Source: Paludibaculum fermentans_A | GTDB taxonomy: Bacteria; Acidobacteriota; Terriglobia; Bryobacterales; Bryobacteraceae | Assembly (NCBI RefSeq): GCF_051172195.1 | Contig: NZ_JBPJAQ010000001.1 | Coordinates: 1,302,001-1,366,000 of the forward strand | Direction: 5' to 3' | Length of the DNA stretch: 64,000 nucleotides | In this document: positions 16,456 to 25,809 of the stretch, piece by piece | Position numbering within the stretch: the stretch's first letter is position 1 | How the letters are laid out: each line of letters opens with the position of its first letter | Made by a program: the position numbers and the translations under genes | The notes under the pieces: model-generated | The model's database searches: none | The model's input: only the letters and a program-made list of their open reading frames with translations | Told to the model about the DNA's origin: nothing

Positions 16456-19400
16456 CTAGAACGCGTAGCGGAGAGCGAACTGCACCTGACGGGCAGCGCC
16501 CGCGCTTGTGATCTTGCCGAAGTTCACCGAACTGCGGTTGGTATCGGGGTTGCCGAAGTTGATCACGTTGGGCAGGTTGTAGAATTCACCGCGGAATTCC
16601 AGCGACTGCCGTTCGAAGAACTTGAACTTCTTGGCGACCGAGACGTCGGCGGAGACCTTGCCATCGGCGCGGATGGTGTTGGCACCGGAGTTGCCGTAGG
16701 CATTGACGGGCATGGTGAAGGCGTCGGTGTTGAACCATTTGCTGATGGAGCGCTGCTCCATGGGGAGGATCGGGACTCCGCTCACATCGGCGCGGCCGAT
16801 GTACTTGCCGGTGTGGGCGGTGTCCTGGCCGGAGGTCACGTTGAGGGGCCGGCCGGTTTGGATCTGAACGATGCCTTCCAGGGCCCAGCCGCCGAGGACG
16901 GAGTCAGCGAAACGATTCCAACTGGCTCCGAAAGTGCGACCCTTGCCGAACGGCAGGTCATAGACGTAGCCGACCTTGAAGGCGTGGCGTAGATCGTAGC
17001 TGGCGGGCGACCAGTCGGCGCGGCGGTTGAACATGTCCTGGTATTTGGCTTCGGGCAGGGACGATTGGTCGTCCATGACCTTGCCCCAGGTGTAGTTGCC
17101 CAGGATGGAGAGACCCTTGCTGAAGCGCTTGGTAATCTTCACTTCCATGGCGTTGTACTCGGACGCGAACACGTTGCTGCCGCCGTCGAGGTTGCCGGTG
17201 AAGCCGGATGCGGCGAAGCGGCGGGGATTGGCAACGCCGGCCGCGACAGGCTTAAGCGCGTTGTTCCAGCCAACATAGCCGACCTGATTGCGATTGGCGG
17301 AACCGACATAGCCGACGTCGAGGGTGACGTCCTGCATCAGTTCGCGCTGCACGAAGATATTCCACTGCTGGGAATACGGCGTGCGGTTATTGGGATCCTG
17401 CGGCCAGCCGCCCAGGGCCTGGGTGCTGTTGAAGGAGGGGCCGGCGTCAGAGATGGAGGTGTCGGGAACCGCACCAGTGGCATTCGGGCTGAAGACCTGC
17501 TGCGGCAGGTAGGGCCAGAATTTGCGGAGGTCGTTCAGTTCCTGCATGAAGGTGCTGTTGAAGAACATGCCGAACGCCAGGCGGACAACGGTTTTCTGGT
17601 TGGCCTGATAGGCGATGCCGACGCGCGGTGCGAAGTTCATCCAGCGGTTCTTCATCAGCGTGCGGCCGTAGCCGAAAGTGCGGGGGCCTTCACCAATGCG
17701 GCCGGTGACGGGGTCGGTGAGCGGGTTGACACCAGCCCACATCAACTGAGCCTTGTCCTGGCCGTTTTCCCGAGTGACGAGCAGGTTCCCGAGGGCATCC
17801 TGGGCATCGTAGGGGCGATTGAAACCTTCCCAGCGGACTCCGAGGTTGACGGTCAATTTGTCGGTGACGCGCCAGTCGTCCTGGAAGAAAGCCGAGTAGG
17901 AGTTCTGCCGGCCCTGTGCGTTGGGGATGCCGACGCCGCGAGCGATGGCCGAGGGGTAGCCGAGCAGCGTGCTGGCATAGGAGTTGCCGGCGCTGGCATC
18001 TGTGGCGGTGTTGGTCATGCTGGCCCAGAAGTTGGCGCTGCCGTTGGTGGGATTGGCGAAGAAGGCGTCCATGGCGCGGCGCATGTACTGGGCGCCGAAC
18101 TTGATGGAATGCCGGCCGATCATCTTGGAGAGCTTGGCTTCGTACTGATGGTCGGTGTCGATGATCGTCTCACCGCCGCCACCGGCGAACGTGCCGAACA
18201 GACCGTCGGCGCTGAAGTTCGGCATGACGTCGCAAAGGGCGTTGCTGTCGAACATCTTGATGCCGGCCTTCGATAGGACATCGCCGCGCTTCAGGCCATT
18301 CTTGAACTGGTCGCAACCGGGGTTGTTGGGGTGGTTGTAGCCGTACTTCACTTCGAGGACCGTAGTGGGTCCGAAGATGTGGTTCCAGCCGACGCCGAAG
18401 TTGTCGGAGTCGATGCGCACGGCATTGACGCGGACAGTGGAGAAGTTGGAGGGCGAGTTCTCACCAACGCGCTGCCGCATGTAACGTGCAAAGAAGGTGT
18501 CCTTCGAACCCAGGGTGTGGTCACCTCGCAGTACGAGCATGTCGCGATCGTTGGCGGTGGGATCCGTCATCACGTAATTGTTGGTCTGAAGCCCGGCGAC
18601 CGTAGGCAACGGAAGGTAAGTATCGGTGAGGAACTTCATGCCGGGATTGATTCGAGACTGCGGAATGATATTGCCTGCGAAAGGCTGGCGGACAATACCA
18701 TTGGCGCCCTGCGTACCAGTGAGAGGATCGTAGATCTGCTTGTTGAAGCTGGAGAAATCGCCTGTACGCCAAGCGGCGATGGGGGTGGAACTGATGGTTG
18801 TGTTGCCGCGGCGGCGGCGATAACCTTCCCAACTGGCGAACCAGAACGTCTTGTCGCGGCCGTTGTAGACCTTGGGGACGACGACGGGGCCGCCGACGGC
18901 GACGCCGTACTGATTCTGGCGGAAGGGCACGCGCGTGGCCTGGGTGGCTGGGTTAGCCTGTGCCTGGGCGTTGCGGAACCAGTCGTTGGCGTCAAGTTTG
19001 TCGTTGCGGAAGTACTCGTACACGCTGCCGTGCAGGTCGCGGGTGCCGGATTTGATGGAGAGGTTGACGTTGGCGCCGGCGCTGCGGCCATATTCAGCCG
19101 AGTTGTTGGTGGCGACACGGAATTCCTGGATGGCGTCCATAGGGGGCGCGCCGACGCCGGAACTCATGTACATCATGTTGTTGTCGACACCGTCAATGGT
19201 GTAGTTGCTGTCCTGCTGGCGCTGGCCGTTGACCGAGACCATCTGGAGGCCGGCCTGGCCGCCTTTGGACTGGTTGGGGGCGACGTCGCTGACGCCTGGC
19301 ATCATGACGATGAGGCGAGTGAAGTTGCGGCCGTTCACCGGGATGCGTTCCAGTTGCGATGTGGTGACGACGCTAGCTACGGATGCTTCCTGGGTCTGCA

Positions 19401-19791
19401 TCATCGGGGCGGCGGCAGTGACTTCAATGCGCTCGCTCACCTGGCCGACTTCGAGTTGAATGTCGAGCTTGAGAGTGGCGCCGGTTTCCAAAGTGATGTT
19501 GGACTGAACTTTCGTCTTGAACCCGGAGGTGGTGACCTTCACCTCGTATGGGCCGGGAATGAGGGGAGCGAGGGTGAACGCGCCCGAATCGTTGGTGGTC
19601 ACCACACGATTCACGCCGGTACCGGTGTTGGTAGCGGTAACGGATGCATTCGGAACAGCACCTCCTGAAGCGTCGGTGACGATTCCGACGATAGAGGCAT
19701 TGGTGGATTGAGCGGAAAGTGGCAGCACGGCGCAGAGGGTGCCGGCCAAAATTAGTATGGTAAGCCACACCCAACTGTGTCTGATGGTCAT
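16456..19791 (-). CDS. Oar-like TonB-dependent outer-membrane receptor
   Basis: 1111 residues from the ATG at 19791, preceded by a strong AGGAGG; the frame is open 29 codons further up but that segment overlaps the operators. Order: signal peptide (WLTILILAGTLCAVLPLSAQ), a carboxypeptidase-regulatory/CNA-B-like domain (~35-115, GIVTDASGGAVPNASV), a plug region with VNGRNFTRLIVMMPGV and YTIDGVDN, then a large beta-barrel ending in phenylalanine (ALRYAF), the usual outer-membrane insertion signal. Such proteins take up large substrates or act in surface adhesion. LacI-type operators lie in its promoter and the divergent gene encodes a LacI-family protein, so sugar-responsive repression is likely. 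Confidence 0.92.
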   Translation of the reverse strand: MTIRHSWVWLTILILAGTLCAVLPLSAQSTNASIVGIVTDASGGAVPNASVTATNTGTGVNRVVTTNDSGAFTLAPLIPGPYEVKVTTSGFKTKVQSNITLETGATLKLDIQLEVGQVSERIEVTAAAPMMQTQEASVASVVTTSQLERIPVNGRNFTRLIVMMPGVSDVAPNQSKGGQAGLQMVSVNGQRQQDSNYTIDGVDNNMMYMSSGVGAPPMDAIQEFRVATNNSAEYGRSAGANVNLSIKSGTRDLHGSVYEYFRNDKLDANDWFRNAQAQANPATQATRVPFRQNQYGVAVGGPVVVPKVYNGRDKTFWFASWEGYRRRRGNTTISSTPIAAWRTGDFSSFNKQIYDPLTGTQGANGIVRQPFAGNIIPQSRINPGMKFLTDTYLPLPTVAGLQTNNYVMTDPTANDRDMLVLRGDHTLGSKDTFFARYMRQRVGENSPSNFSTVRVNAVRIDSDNFGVGWNHIFGPTTVLEVKYGYNHPNNPGCDQFKNGLKRGDVLSKAGIKMFDSNALCDVMPNFSADGLFGTFAGGGGETIIDTDHQYEAKLSKMIGRHSIKFGAQYMRRAMDAFFANPTNGSANFWASMTNTATDASAGNSYASTLLGYPSAIARGVGIPNAQGRQNSYSAFFQDDWRVTDKLTVNLGVRWEGFNRPYDAQDALGNLLVTRENGQDKAQLMWAGVNPLTDPVTGRIGEGPRTFGYGRTLMKNRWMNFAPRVGIAYQANQKTVVRLAFGMFFNSTFMQELNDLRKFWPYLPQQVFSPNATGAVPDTSISDAGPSFNSTQALGGWPQDPNNRTPYSQQWNIFVQRELMQDVTLDVGYVGSANRNQVGYVGWNNALKPVAAGVANPRRFAASGFTGNLDGGSNVFASEYNAMEVKITKRFSKGLSILGNYTWGKVMDDQSSLPEAKYQDMFNRRADWSPASYDLRHAFKVGYVYDLPFGKGRTFGASWNRFADSVLGGWALEGIVQIQTGRPLNVTSGQDTAHTGKYIGRADVSGVPILPMEQRSISKWFNTDAFTMPVNAYGNSGANTIRADGKVSADVSVAKKFKFFERQSLEFRGEFYNLPNVINFGNPDTNRSSVNFGKITSAGAARQVQFALRYAF

Positions 19792-19820
19792 GACGGAGAC
19801 CTCCTGATAGTCATCCAGAC

Positions 19821-19939
19821 GCGTTAACGCTAACGAGTCGGTTTGGGTCATTTTATATCGAGTCGGTTTCAGGCGCAAGCGGTTTCACACCACCTTGTCT
19901 CCTCTTTGCGATAATCTGTCGGACAGGTAAGCGTTTCCA
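19821..19939. promoter_or_regulatory. LacI-type operator cluster between receptor and regulator
   Basis: Two near-perfect matches to the LacI/GalR consensus TGNAANCGNTTNCA are CGCAAGCGGTTTCA (19874-19887) and GGTAAGCGTTTCCA (19926-19939). Their central CG steps are 52 bases apart, about five helical turns. A weaker match lies at 19858-19871, and the 11-base repeat CGAGTCGGTTT occurs at 19834 and 19859. For the minus-strand receptor a -10 TATAAA (19852-19857) and a possible -35 (19873-19878) overlap these sites, which fits repression. CGTTAACGCTAACG at 19822-19835 is a further imperfect palindrome centred on CG. Confidence 0.65.
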
Positions 19940-20013
19940 ATGCAGGATCAGGACCGGCGCCTGAATGCCTCGGCCTGCTGGAGACGGGAACGCTCCGACT
20001 GGTGGGCAACACG

Positions 20014-21081
20014 ATGGGCGAACGCAAATCGGGAAAACAACCGGAAAAAAAGCCGATCCAAAAGACCGGCGTCACGCTCTCAGACATCGCGAGAGCAATG
20101 GGTCTTTCGGCGATGACCGTCTCGCGAGCCTTCACCGGCAGCGAGCAGATCAGCGAGAAGACAAAACAGGAAGTATTAAAAACCGCTAAGGAGCTCGGCT
20201 ACATCCCAAACCGCTGGGCGCGCAGCCTGGTGACCCGCCGCTCTTCGATCATCGGCGTCCTCATCCCGGAGATCTCGCACACTTATTTTGCAGAAGTAAC
20301 CTGCGGCGTGGAAGAGGTCGTCGACAAAACCGGCTTCGACCTGTTGCTCTGCCACTCGCGCGGCGACGCGGAGAAAGAACGGGCCGAGATCCATATGTTG
20401 ATCGGTACTCGCGCCGACGGCCTGATCATCGCCTCCGTGCAGGACTCCAAGACCGAGCGGCCCTTCGCCGAACTGGAGGATGCGGGCATCCCGTTTGTGC
20501 TGGTCGACCGGTTCTTTCCCAACCGCCGCTTCAGCTCCGTACTGGTGGATGATCTGGAGGTGGGCGAGATCGCCACCAATCATCTGATCGACATGGGCCA
20601 CAGGCTGATCGCCCATATCCAGGGCCCTCCGGTGACACCGGCCGTCCTGCGCAAACGCGGTTACCTGGCCGCAATGAAAGCACACGGGTTGAGTGTCGAC
20701 AAGGACTGGATGATCGGCAAGGACTTCAGCAATCAGAACGGCTACGTTTCCATGCGGAAGTTGCTCCAGTTGAAGCCGCGGCCGACGGCCGTCTTCGCCG
20801 CCAACGATCCGCTGGCCATCGGAGCCGTTCGGGCCTGCCGTGAGGCCGGTTTCCGCGTACCCGAAGATATCTCGGTGGTGGGCGCCGGCAGTATCGAGGG
20901 CGACCACAACCCAAACCCGTTCCTCACCACCGTTTGGTGGCCGAACCAGGAGATGGGGCGCGCCGCAGCAGAACTGCTGATGAAGGCCATTGCCGATTCC
21001 GACGGCGGAGAGACGCACATCCGCACCTTTGCGCCCAAGCTCGTGGTGCGGCATTCCTCCGGACCTGCGCCTTCGAAATAG
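20014..21081 (+). CDS. LacI/GalR-family transcriptional regulator
   Basis: 355 residues from the ATG at 20014 (GTG at 20002 is possible; neither has a good Shine-Dalgarno sequence). The N-terminal helix-turn-helix reads VTLSDIARAMGLSAMTVSRAF and is followed by the hinge-like region PNRWARSLVTRRSSIIGVLIP. The periplasmic-binding-protein-like ligand domain follows, with FDLLLCHSRGDAEKE, GLIIAS and PTAVFAANDPLAIGAVRACR. It is divergently placed from a TonB-dependent receptor with LacI-type operators in between, one of them close to its own start, so it probably represses the receptor and itself until a sugar ligand binds. Confidence 0.92.
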   Translation: MGERKSGKQPEKKPIQKTGVTLSDIARAMGLSAMTVSRAFTGSEQISEKTKQEVLKTAKELGYIPNRWARSLVTRRSSIIGVLIPEISHTYFAEVTCGVEEVVDKTGFDLLLCHSRGDAEKERAEIHMLIGTRADGLIIASVQDSKTERPFAELEDAGIPFVLVDRFFPNRRFSSVLVDDLEVGEIATNHLIDMGHRLIAHIQGPPVTPAVLRKRGYLAAMKAHGLSVDKDWMIGKDFSNQNGYVSMRKLLQLKPRPTAVFAANDPLAIGAVRACREAGFRVPEDISVVGAGSIEGDHNPNPFLTTVWWPNQEMGRAAAELLMKAIADSDGGETHIRTFAPKLVVRHSSGPAPSK

Positions 21082-21135
21082 CGGCGTGAGGCGGGCGCGG
21101 TCCGATATGATGCGAGACTGAGCCTACGAGCACGC

Positions 21136-22929
21136 GTGAAACGAATTCCTCCATCTGGACTGGCAGCGGTGCTGTGTATTCTTGCCGTGGTGCCCCTGCC
21201 GGGTCAGGGCCAAGCTGGTCAGGGCCAAGCTGGACAGGGAATGATCAGCGGCGGGGCCACCGCGCTGCCACGGCCAAAGCCCTCCGGACGCCCCTGGCCC
21301 GTGACCTTCACTGACGTGGCCGCGCAGGCTGGCCTGCGCATGCAGTACACGTACGGCCATCCGCTGAAGAAGAAATACGTCATCGAAGCCAACGGGGCAG
21401 GCGTCGCTTTCCTCGACTACAACGGCGATGGACTGCTGGACGTGTTCCTGGTGAATGGATCCAAACTCGAAGGGTTTCCCGCCGGGACGGCCCCCACAAA
21501 CCACCTCTTCCAGAACAAGGGAAAGGGCCAGTTCGCCGATGTGACAAAGAGCGCGAAGCTCGACCAATCCGGCTGGGGGAATGGAGTGTGCGCCGGCGAC
21601 TTCGACAACGACGGGCATACCGATCTCTACATCACCTATTTCGGTCGTAACTTACTGCAAAGGAACAACGGCGACGGGACGTTCAGCGATGTCAGCGGCC
21701 GCAGCGGCACCAGCGACAGCGGCAAGGAGTGGAGTACCGGCTGTACCTTTGTCGACTACGACCGCGACGGCCATCTGGATTTGCTGGTGACCCGCTATCT
21801 GAACTTTCAGGCGGAGAAGAGCCCGTTACCAGGCGCCGCGCCATTCTGCATGTGGAAGGGCAGTCCTGTCTACTGCGGTCCGCGCGGCCTGCCCTTCGGC
21901 TCGCTGGCGCTCTATCACAACAAGGGCGACGGCACGTTTGAGGACGTTTCCGTACCTTCCGGCATCAGTTCGGTGAAGGGCTTCTACGCCTTCACGGCGG
22001 TCGCCACCGACTTCGACGGCGACGGATGGCCGGACCTCTACATCGCCTGCGACTCCACGCCGAGCATCCTCTTCCACAACCAGAAGAACGGCACCTTTCG
22101 CGATATCGGGACGGAAACCGGACTCGCCTACAACGACAATGGCTCGGAGCAGGCGGGCATGGGCCTCGCCGTGGGCGACTTCGACAATGACGGTCGCATC
22201 GACATCCTCAAAACGAACTTTACGGGCGACTATCCCAATCTTTACAGGAACCTGGGCAAGGGCCTGTTCAGCGATGTCTGCCTAAGAGCCGGCCTGGCTG
22301 TGAACCCCGACCATGTGTTGTGGGGCACCGGTTTCGCCGACCTGGACAACGACGGCTGGAAAGATATCGTACAGGTCAGCGGCCACGTCTATCCCGAGGT
22401 CGCCCAGATCGACGCGCGGGAACACTACCAGCGCGCCCGGTTGGTGTATCGCAACCTGGGCGGCGGCCGGTTTGAGGATGTTTCCGGGATGTCCGGGCCT
22501 GGGATTGCAGCCGAGCACTCCAGCCGCGGTATGGCCTTGGGCGATTTTGACAATGATGGAGCGATGGACGTGCTGGTGATGAACATGCACGAGGCGCCCT
22601 CGCTGTTGCGCAATGATCTGAAGTCGTCCAATCACTGGGTGAAGCTGCGGCTGCGCGGCGTGCAGTCGAACCGTGATGCGATTGGGGCCGTGGTGACGGT
22701 GGAGATCGCCGGCCGCGTCCAGGCGGACGCCGTCCTGAGCCAGTCGAGTTTCCTTTCCCATAACGACCTGCGGCTGCATTTCGGCCTGGGGACGGCCGCC
22801 ACGGTGGATCGCATCACGGTCCAGTGGCCCAGCGGCCGGAGTGAACAGTTTGCGGGTGTGGCGGCAGACGCCCTTTACCTGCTGGTGGAGGGATCCGGGC
22901 AGGCGGCCAAGCAGGAGTTGCCGCGATGA
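21136..22929 (+). CDS. CRTAC1-family FG-GAP/ASPIC-UnbV secreted protein
   Basis: 597 residues, GTG start, Sec signal peptide (LAAVLCILAVVPLPGQ). Six or more FG-GAP/VCBS calcium-binding repeats are visible as DxNxDGxxD segments (VAFLDYNGDGLLDVF, DFDNDGHTDLYI, DFDGDGWPDLYI, DFDNDGRIDIL and others), forming a beta-propeller. The C-terminus carries the ASPIC/UnbV domain (HWVKLRLRGVQSNRDAIGAV with VQWPSGRSEQF). Proteins of this architecture are abundant in Solibacter-like genomes; the function is not established. It overlaps the TPR gene by ATGA, indicating an operon and coupled translation. Confidence 0.9.
   Translation: MKRIPPSGLAAVLCILAVVPLPGQGQAGQGQAGQGMISGGATALPRPKPSGRPWPVTFTDVAAQAGLRMQYTYGHPLKKKYVIEANGAGVAFLDYNGDGLLDVFLVNGSKLEGFPAGTAPTNHLFQNKGKGQFADVTKSAKLDQSGWGNGVCAGDFDNDGHTDLYITYFGRNLLQRNNGDGTFSDVSGRSGTSDSGKEWSTGCTFVDYDRDGHLDLLVTRYLNFQAEKSPLPGAAPFCMWKGSPVYCGPRGLPFGSLALYHNKGDGTFEDVSVPSGISSVKGFYAFTAVATDFDGDGWPDLYIACDSTPSILFHNQKNGTFRDIGTETGLAYNDNGSEQAGMGLAVGDFDNDGRIDILKTNFTGDYPNLYRNLGKGLFSDVCLRAGLAVNPDHVLWGTGFADLDNDGWKDIVQVSGHVYPEVAQIDAREHYQRARLVYRNLGGGRFEDVSGMSGPGIAAEHSSRGMALGDFDNDGAMDVLVMNMHEAPSLLRNDLKSSNHWVKLRLRGVQSNRDAIGAVVTVEIAGRVQADAVLSQSSFLSHNDLRLHFGLGTAATVDRITVQWPSGRSEQFAGVAADALYLLVEGSGQAAKQELPR
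21202..21239 (+). repeat. 15-bp tandem repeat encoding GQGQA
   Basis: The unit GGTCAGGGCCAAGCT occurs twice without change (21202-21231), followed by a partial third copy. It encodes GQGQA just after the signal peptide of the CRTAC1 protein, and its length keeps the frame on gain or loss of a unit. Confidence 0.8.
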
Positions 22930-23948
22930 CGGGCCTGCTGGCGGTGGCGGCAATGGCGATGTGGCTGCAAGCCCCGCCCGATGCACTCTCCGACCAGGCT
23001 CAGCAGTTGGCCATGCAGAAGCGGTACGACGAGGCCGAGGTGCTCTGGAAGAAGGCTCTGCAAGCGGCTCCGAACCATTTTCCCTCTTTGTTCAACCTCG
23101 GTTTCATGCGGTATTCCCTGGGTCAGTTTGCCGAGGCGGAAGGCTGGTTTACGAAGGCGGCCCAGGCCAAGCCGGACGACTTCAATTCGCGCTACCTGCT
23201 GGGCACCGCCTGCCTAAAGCAAGACAGGCGCGAGGATGCGCTGCGCGCCTGGCGGACCGCTTTGGCCGTGCAGCCGAAGAACTACAAGCTGATGCAGATC
23301 ATGTCCGTGGAGTACTCCAATGGGTACTACTACAAGGAGGCTTGCGCGGTGGGCAGGCAGGCGGTCGCCTTGCGGGGTGATACGCCGGAACCGTGGTTTG
23401 TGGCGATCAAGGCCTGTTTCGAGGCGCGCGATCCCGAGACTCTGGCCCTGACCAAACAGGCGGTGGAGCGGTTTCCGGAGTCGGCCCGCGCCAACTTCGA
23501 GTATGGATTCCAGCTCCAGAAGGCCGGGCTGCGGGATGAGAGCCTGCCCTACCTGCGCAAAGCGATGAACGAGGATGCCACCTATGAGGAGCCCTTCTAC
23601 TTCTATGGCAACCTCATGCTGCTGGACGAACAGTACCAACAGGCCGTGGGGCCGCTGCGAACCGCCCTGAAGCTCAGGCCAGACTATGTATCAGCCTGTG
23701 TGGCGCTGGCGAAAGCGCTGATGGGGATGGACCACAATCAGGAGGCGAAAGAGGCCCTGGAAGGTTGCGCCCGCACGAGTCCAACGCACCCGCAACCGCA
23801 CCTGTTCCTTTCGCAGGTCTATTTCCGGTTGGGCGAGGACGAGAAGGCTACGGCGGAGAAACTGCTTTCCCTTCGGTTGCGGCGGGAAAATCCGACGATC
23901 ATGGAGTCCCCCCAAGCCCGCCCCTTCCCGGTAACCCCCCGCCGGTGA
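22926..23948 (+). CDS. TPR-repeat protein
   Basis: 340 residues, ATG overlapping the stop of the CRTAC1 gene. At least six tetratricopeptide units are visible, for example YDEAEVLWKKALQAAPNH, FAEAEGWFTKAAQAKPDD and YQQAVGPLRTALKLRPDY. The first ~15 residues are hydrophobic (LLAVAAMAMWLQAPP) and may be a signal peptide. TPR helices mediate protein-protein contact. The coupled position suggests it works with the CRTAC1 protein, perhaps in assembly or export (inference). Confidence 0.85.
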   Translation: MTGLLAVAAMAMWLQAPPDALSDQAQQLAMQKRYDEAEVLWKKALQAAPNHFPSLFNLGFMRYSLGQFAEAEGWFTKAAQAKPDDFNSRYLLGTACLKQDRREDALRAWRTALAVQPKNYKLMQIMSVEYSNGYYYKEACAVGRQAVALRGDTPEPWFVAIKACFEARDPETLALTKQAVERFPESARANFEYGFQLQKAGLRDESLPYLRKAMNEDATYEEPFYFYGNLMLLDEQYQQAVGPLRTALKLRPDYVSACVALAKALMGMDHNQEAKEALEGCARTSPTHPQPHLFLSQVYFRLGEDEKATAEKLLSLRLRRENPTIMESPQARPFPVTPRR

Positions 23949-24017
23949 CAGGGGATTTGGGAGTACTGCGGGGCGGGCTCGATTGTGGGGGCCGCGGGAG
24001 CGGCACTGCATAGACCG

Positions 24018-25046
24018 TTATCGGTAAACCTCGGAAACAGCCGCCTCCGGTACAGGTTGGGCCGTAGCATGCTGTTGGAACCAGCCAGCCAGATAGTCAT
24101 CCGTGACCCGGCGGCGGGCCATGATGTCTCGTCGCTTGTTGATCGCGCGGCGCAGGGATGTCAGTGTGTGCCAGAACGCGGAGAGTGAACTCGGCTCATA
24201 GAACAGGCACCCTCCGATAATAAGAACGTCACGAGCCGTCGTCGGGAACCAGATTCTACGGTAGAGGTCCCCGGTCATGTTCTTCACGCGCATCAGGAAG
24301 CGGTTCTTCACCGAATGCATGTTGAGCACGGCGGGTACGCTGTTGCGATTGCCGGGCAACATGCGGCGGACGTGGTACGACTCGGCGGTGTGTACGTAAA
24401 GGCAGCGCCAGCCCAGCAACTGCGCGCGCCAGGCCACGTCGGCATCTTCGCGATAGGAGAAGAAGTCGGGATCGAAGAAGCCGTCCGACTGGGCAATGTC
24501 CAGGATCATTTTGCGGCGGTAGAGAGCCGCGGCAGCGCAGGCGCCGAAGACATACTCCGTCTGGCGGTAGCGTCCATCGTCAGGTTCGTTCCAACCGCGG
24601 TCGAAGTGCCGGGCGGTGGAAGTAAAGAAGATACCCGCCGAATCGATGCGCCGTTCATGCAGCGGCGAGCCATCGGATTGGATCCTCAACAAGCGGCCGC
24701 AGACCGTACCCACCTTGCGGTCGATCCGTGCGGCATCCACCAGTTGGGTCACGAAGTCCGGCAGCAGGAAGACATCGGGATTGAGGGTGAGCACCCAATC
24801 GGAACGGCTGGCGCGGATTGCCAGGTTCTGGCCGGCGGAGAAGCCAGTGTTCCTGGGGTTGTAGATCACGCGAATACGACCCTCATAGCCCGCCAGGATG
24901 TGCCGGGTGGCATCCTTGGAGGCATTGTCGACCACAACCACATCCAGCGAACCGTAGTCCTGAGCCAGGACACAGTCGAGGCAGCGCTCGATGACTCGGG
25001 CGCTGTTATAGGTGACGATGGTGACGGTGACCGAATCCAGTCGCAT
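24018..25046 (-). CDS. Family 2 glycosyltransferase (rhamnosyltransferase-like)
   Basis: 342 residues, ATG with AGGAG 7 bases upstream. The GT-A fold is clear: VTVTIVTYNSARVIERCL, VVVVDNASKD (nucleotide binding), NTGFSAGQNLAIRAS, LTLNPDVFLLPDF (metal/donor site) and FFSYREDADVAWRAQLLGW (acceptor/base region). These enzymes add sugars to lipid-linked or surface glycans at the cytoplasmic membrane. There is no transmembrane anchor. It stands alone, convergent with the TPR gene. Confidence 0.88.
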   Translation of the reverse strand: MRLDSVTVTIVTYNSARVIERCLDCVLAQDYGSLDVVVVDNASKDATRHILAGYEGRIRVIYNPRNTGFSAGQNLAIRASRSDWVLTLNPDVFLLPDFVTQLVDAARIDRKVGTVCGRLLRIQSDGSPLHERRIDSAGIFFTSTARHFDRGWNEPDDGRYRQTEYVFGACAAAALYRRKMILDIAQSDGFFDPDFFSYREDADVAWRAQLLGWRCLYVHTAESYHVRRMLPGNRNSVPAVLNMHSVKNRFLMRVKNMTGDLYRRIWFPTTARDVLIIGGCLFYEPSSLSAFWHTLTSLRRAINKRRDIMARRRVTDDYLAGWFQQHATAQPVPEAAVSEVYR

Positions 25047-25254
25047 CCATGCTCCTGTTCGCGTAAGATTTCCTGTTTCGAAGACCCGGACAGGGGCAAT
25101 TTCGACTACAGACCGGCGAAAAAAATTAGACAGGCCGATAGGCGAGGCATTTTTTCACAGGGGTGTAGTAGAGTGACCCAGTCGGTGGTCTTTGGGAGTG
25201 ACACCGCTGCAGGGCGACACCCGTTTGAGGTACGCTCCCCCGGGTCAGACTGAA

Positions 25255-25809
25255 ATGGGTTCCGACGCATTCAGAGAAGAGTGGGCAGGGATCTTGTCAT
25301 CCACACCATCCACACCGGCGATGCAAAGCCGGGTGGCCAAATTGTTTGAAGAGGCTCGCGACGACGTGTATCGCTACCTGATGACCCTCGGCTTGCATCC
25401 ACCCCAAGCCCAGGAGGTGACTCAGGAGGTGTTTTTACGTCTCTACACCACGCTCCGCAAAGGGGAAGAGATCCGCAACGACAGGGCGTGGATCTTTCGT
25501 GTTGCCCATAACTTAGGGCTTAGGGTGCGGTCCCGGGAGAATGCCCGGGCCGTGTACGATCCAGACTTGGGCGTCAATCTCGTGGATACCGCGTTGAATC
25601 CGGAGCGTAGCGTGATCGAACGCGAGCAGATGAGCCGCGTGCACGAAGCCTTGAAAGGATTGTCTGAGCAACAGAAGCGGTGCCTGCACTTGAGAATGGA
25701 AGGTCTGCGTTACCCGGAGATCGGAGCCATTTTAGGGATCAGTCCATCGACGGTGAGTGAGTTTTTGCGGCGTGCAATCGCCCGGCTGAAGAAGGTGCGA
25801 CATGAGTAG
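25255..25809 (+). CDS. ECF-type sigma factor
   Basis: 184 residues from the ATG at 25255; in-frame TTG/GTG codons at 25192-25198 would extend it but lack support. Region 2 is seen as LFEEARDDVYRYLMTLGL followed by AQEVTQEVFLRLYTTL and DRAWIFRVAHNLGL. Region 4 is seen as LSEQQKRCLHLRMEGLRYPE with the helix-turn-helix IGAILGISPSTVSEFLRRAI. No region 3 or 1.1 is visible. The next gene overlaps by 8 bases and encodes a zinc-finger anti-sigma factor, and a TonB-dependent receptor follows. It should recruit RNA polymerase to an extracytoplasmic-stimulus regulon once released. Confidence 0.9.
   Translation: MGSDAFREEWAGILSSTPSTPAMQSRVAKLFEEARDDVYRYLMTLGLHPPQAQEVTQEVFLRLYTTLRKGEEIRNDRAWIFRVAHNLGLRVRSRENARAVYDPDLGVNLVDTALNPERSVIEREQMSRVHEALKGLSEQQKRCLHLRMEGLRYPEIGAILGISPSTVSEFLRRAIARLKKVRHE

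Noticed and set aside
17065..19668. Two long plus-strand frames (403 and 445 codons) opposite the TonB-dependent receptor
   Set aside because: Composition (Val/Gly/His/Asp-rich) mirrors the receptor codons on the other strand; no start signals or motifs.
3949..25191. Signs of a mobile island (transposase, integrase, direct repeats, tRNA edge)
   Set aside because: No transposase, integrase or attachment-like repeats are visible and base composition looks even across the window.
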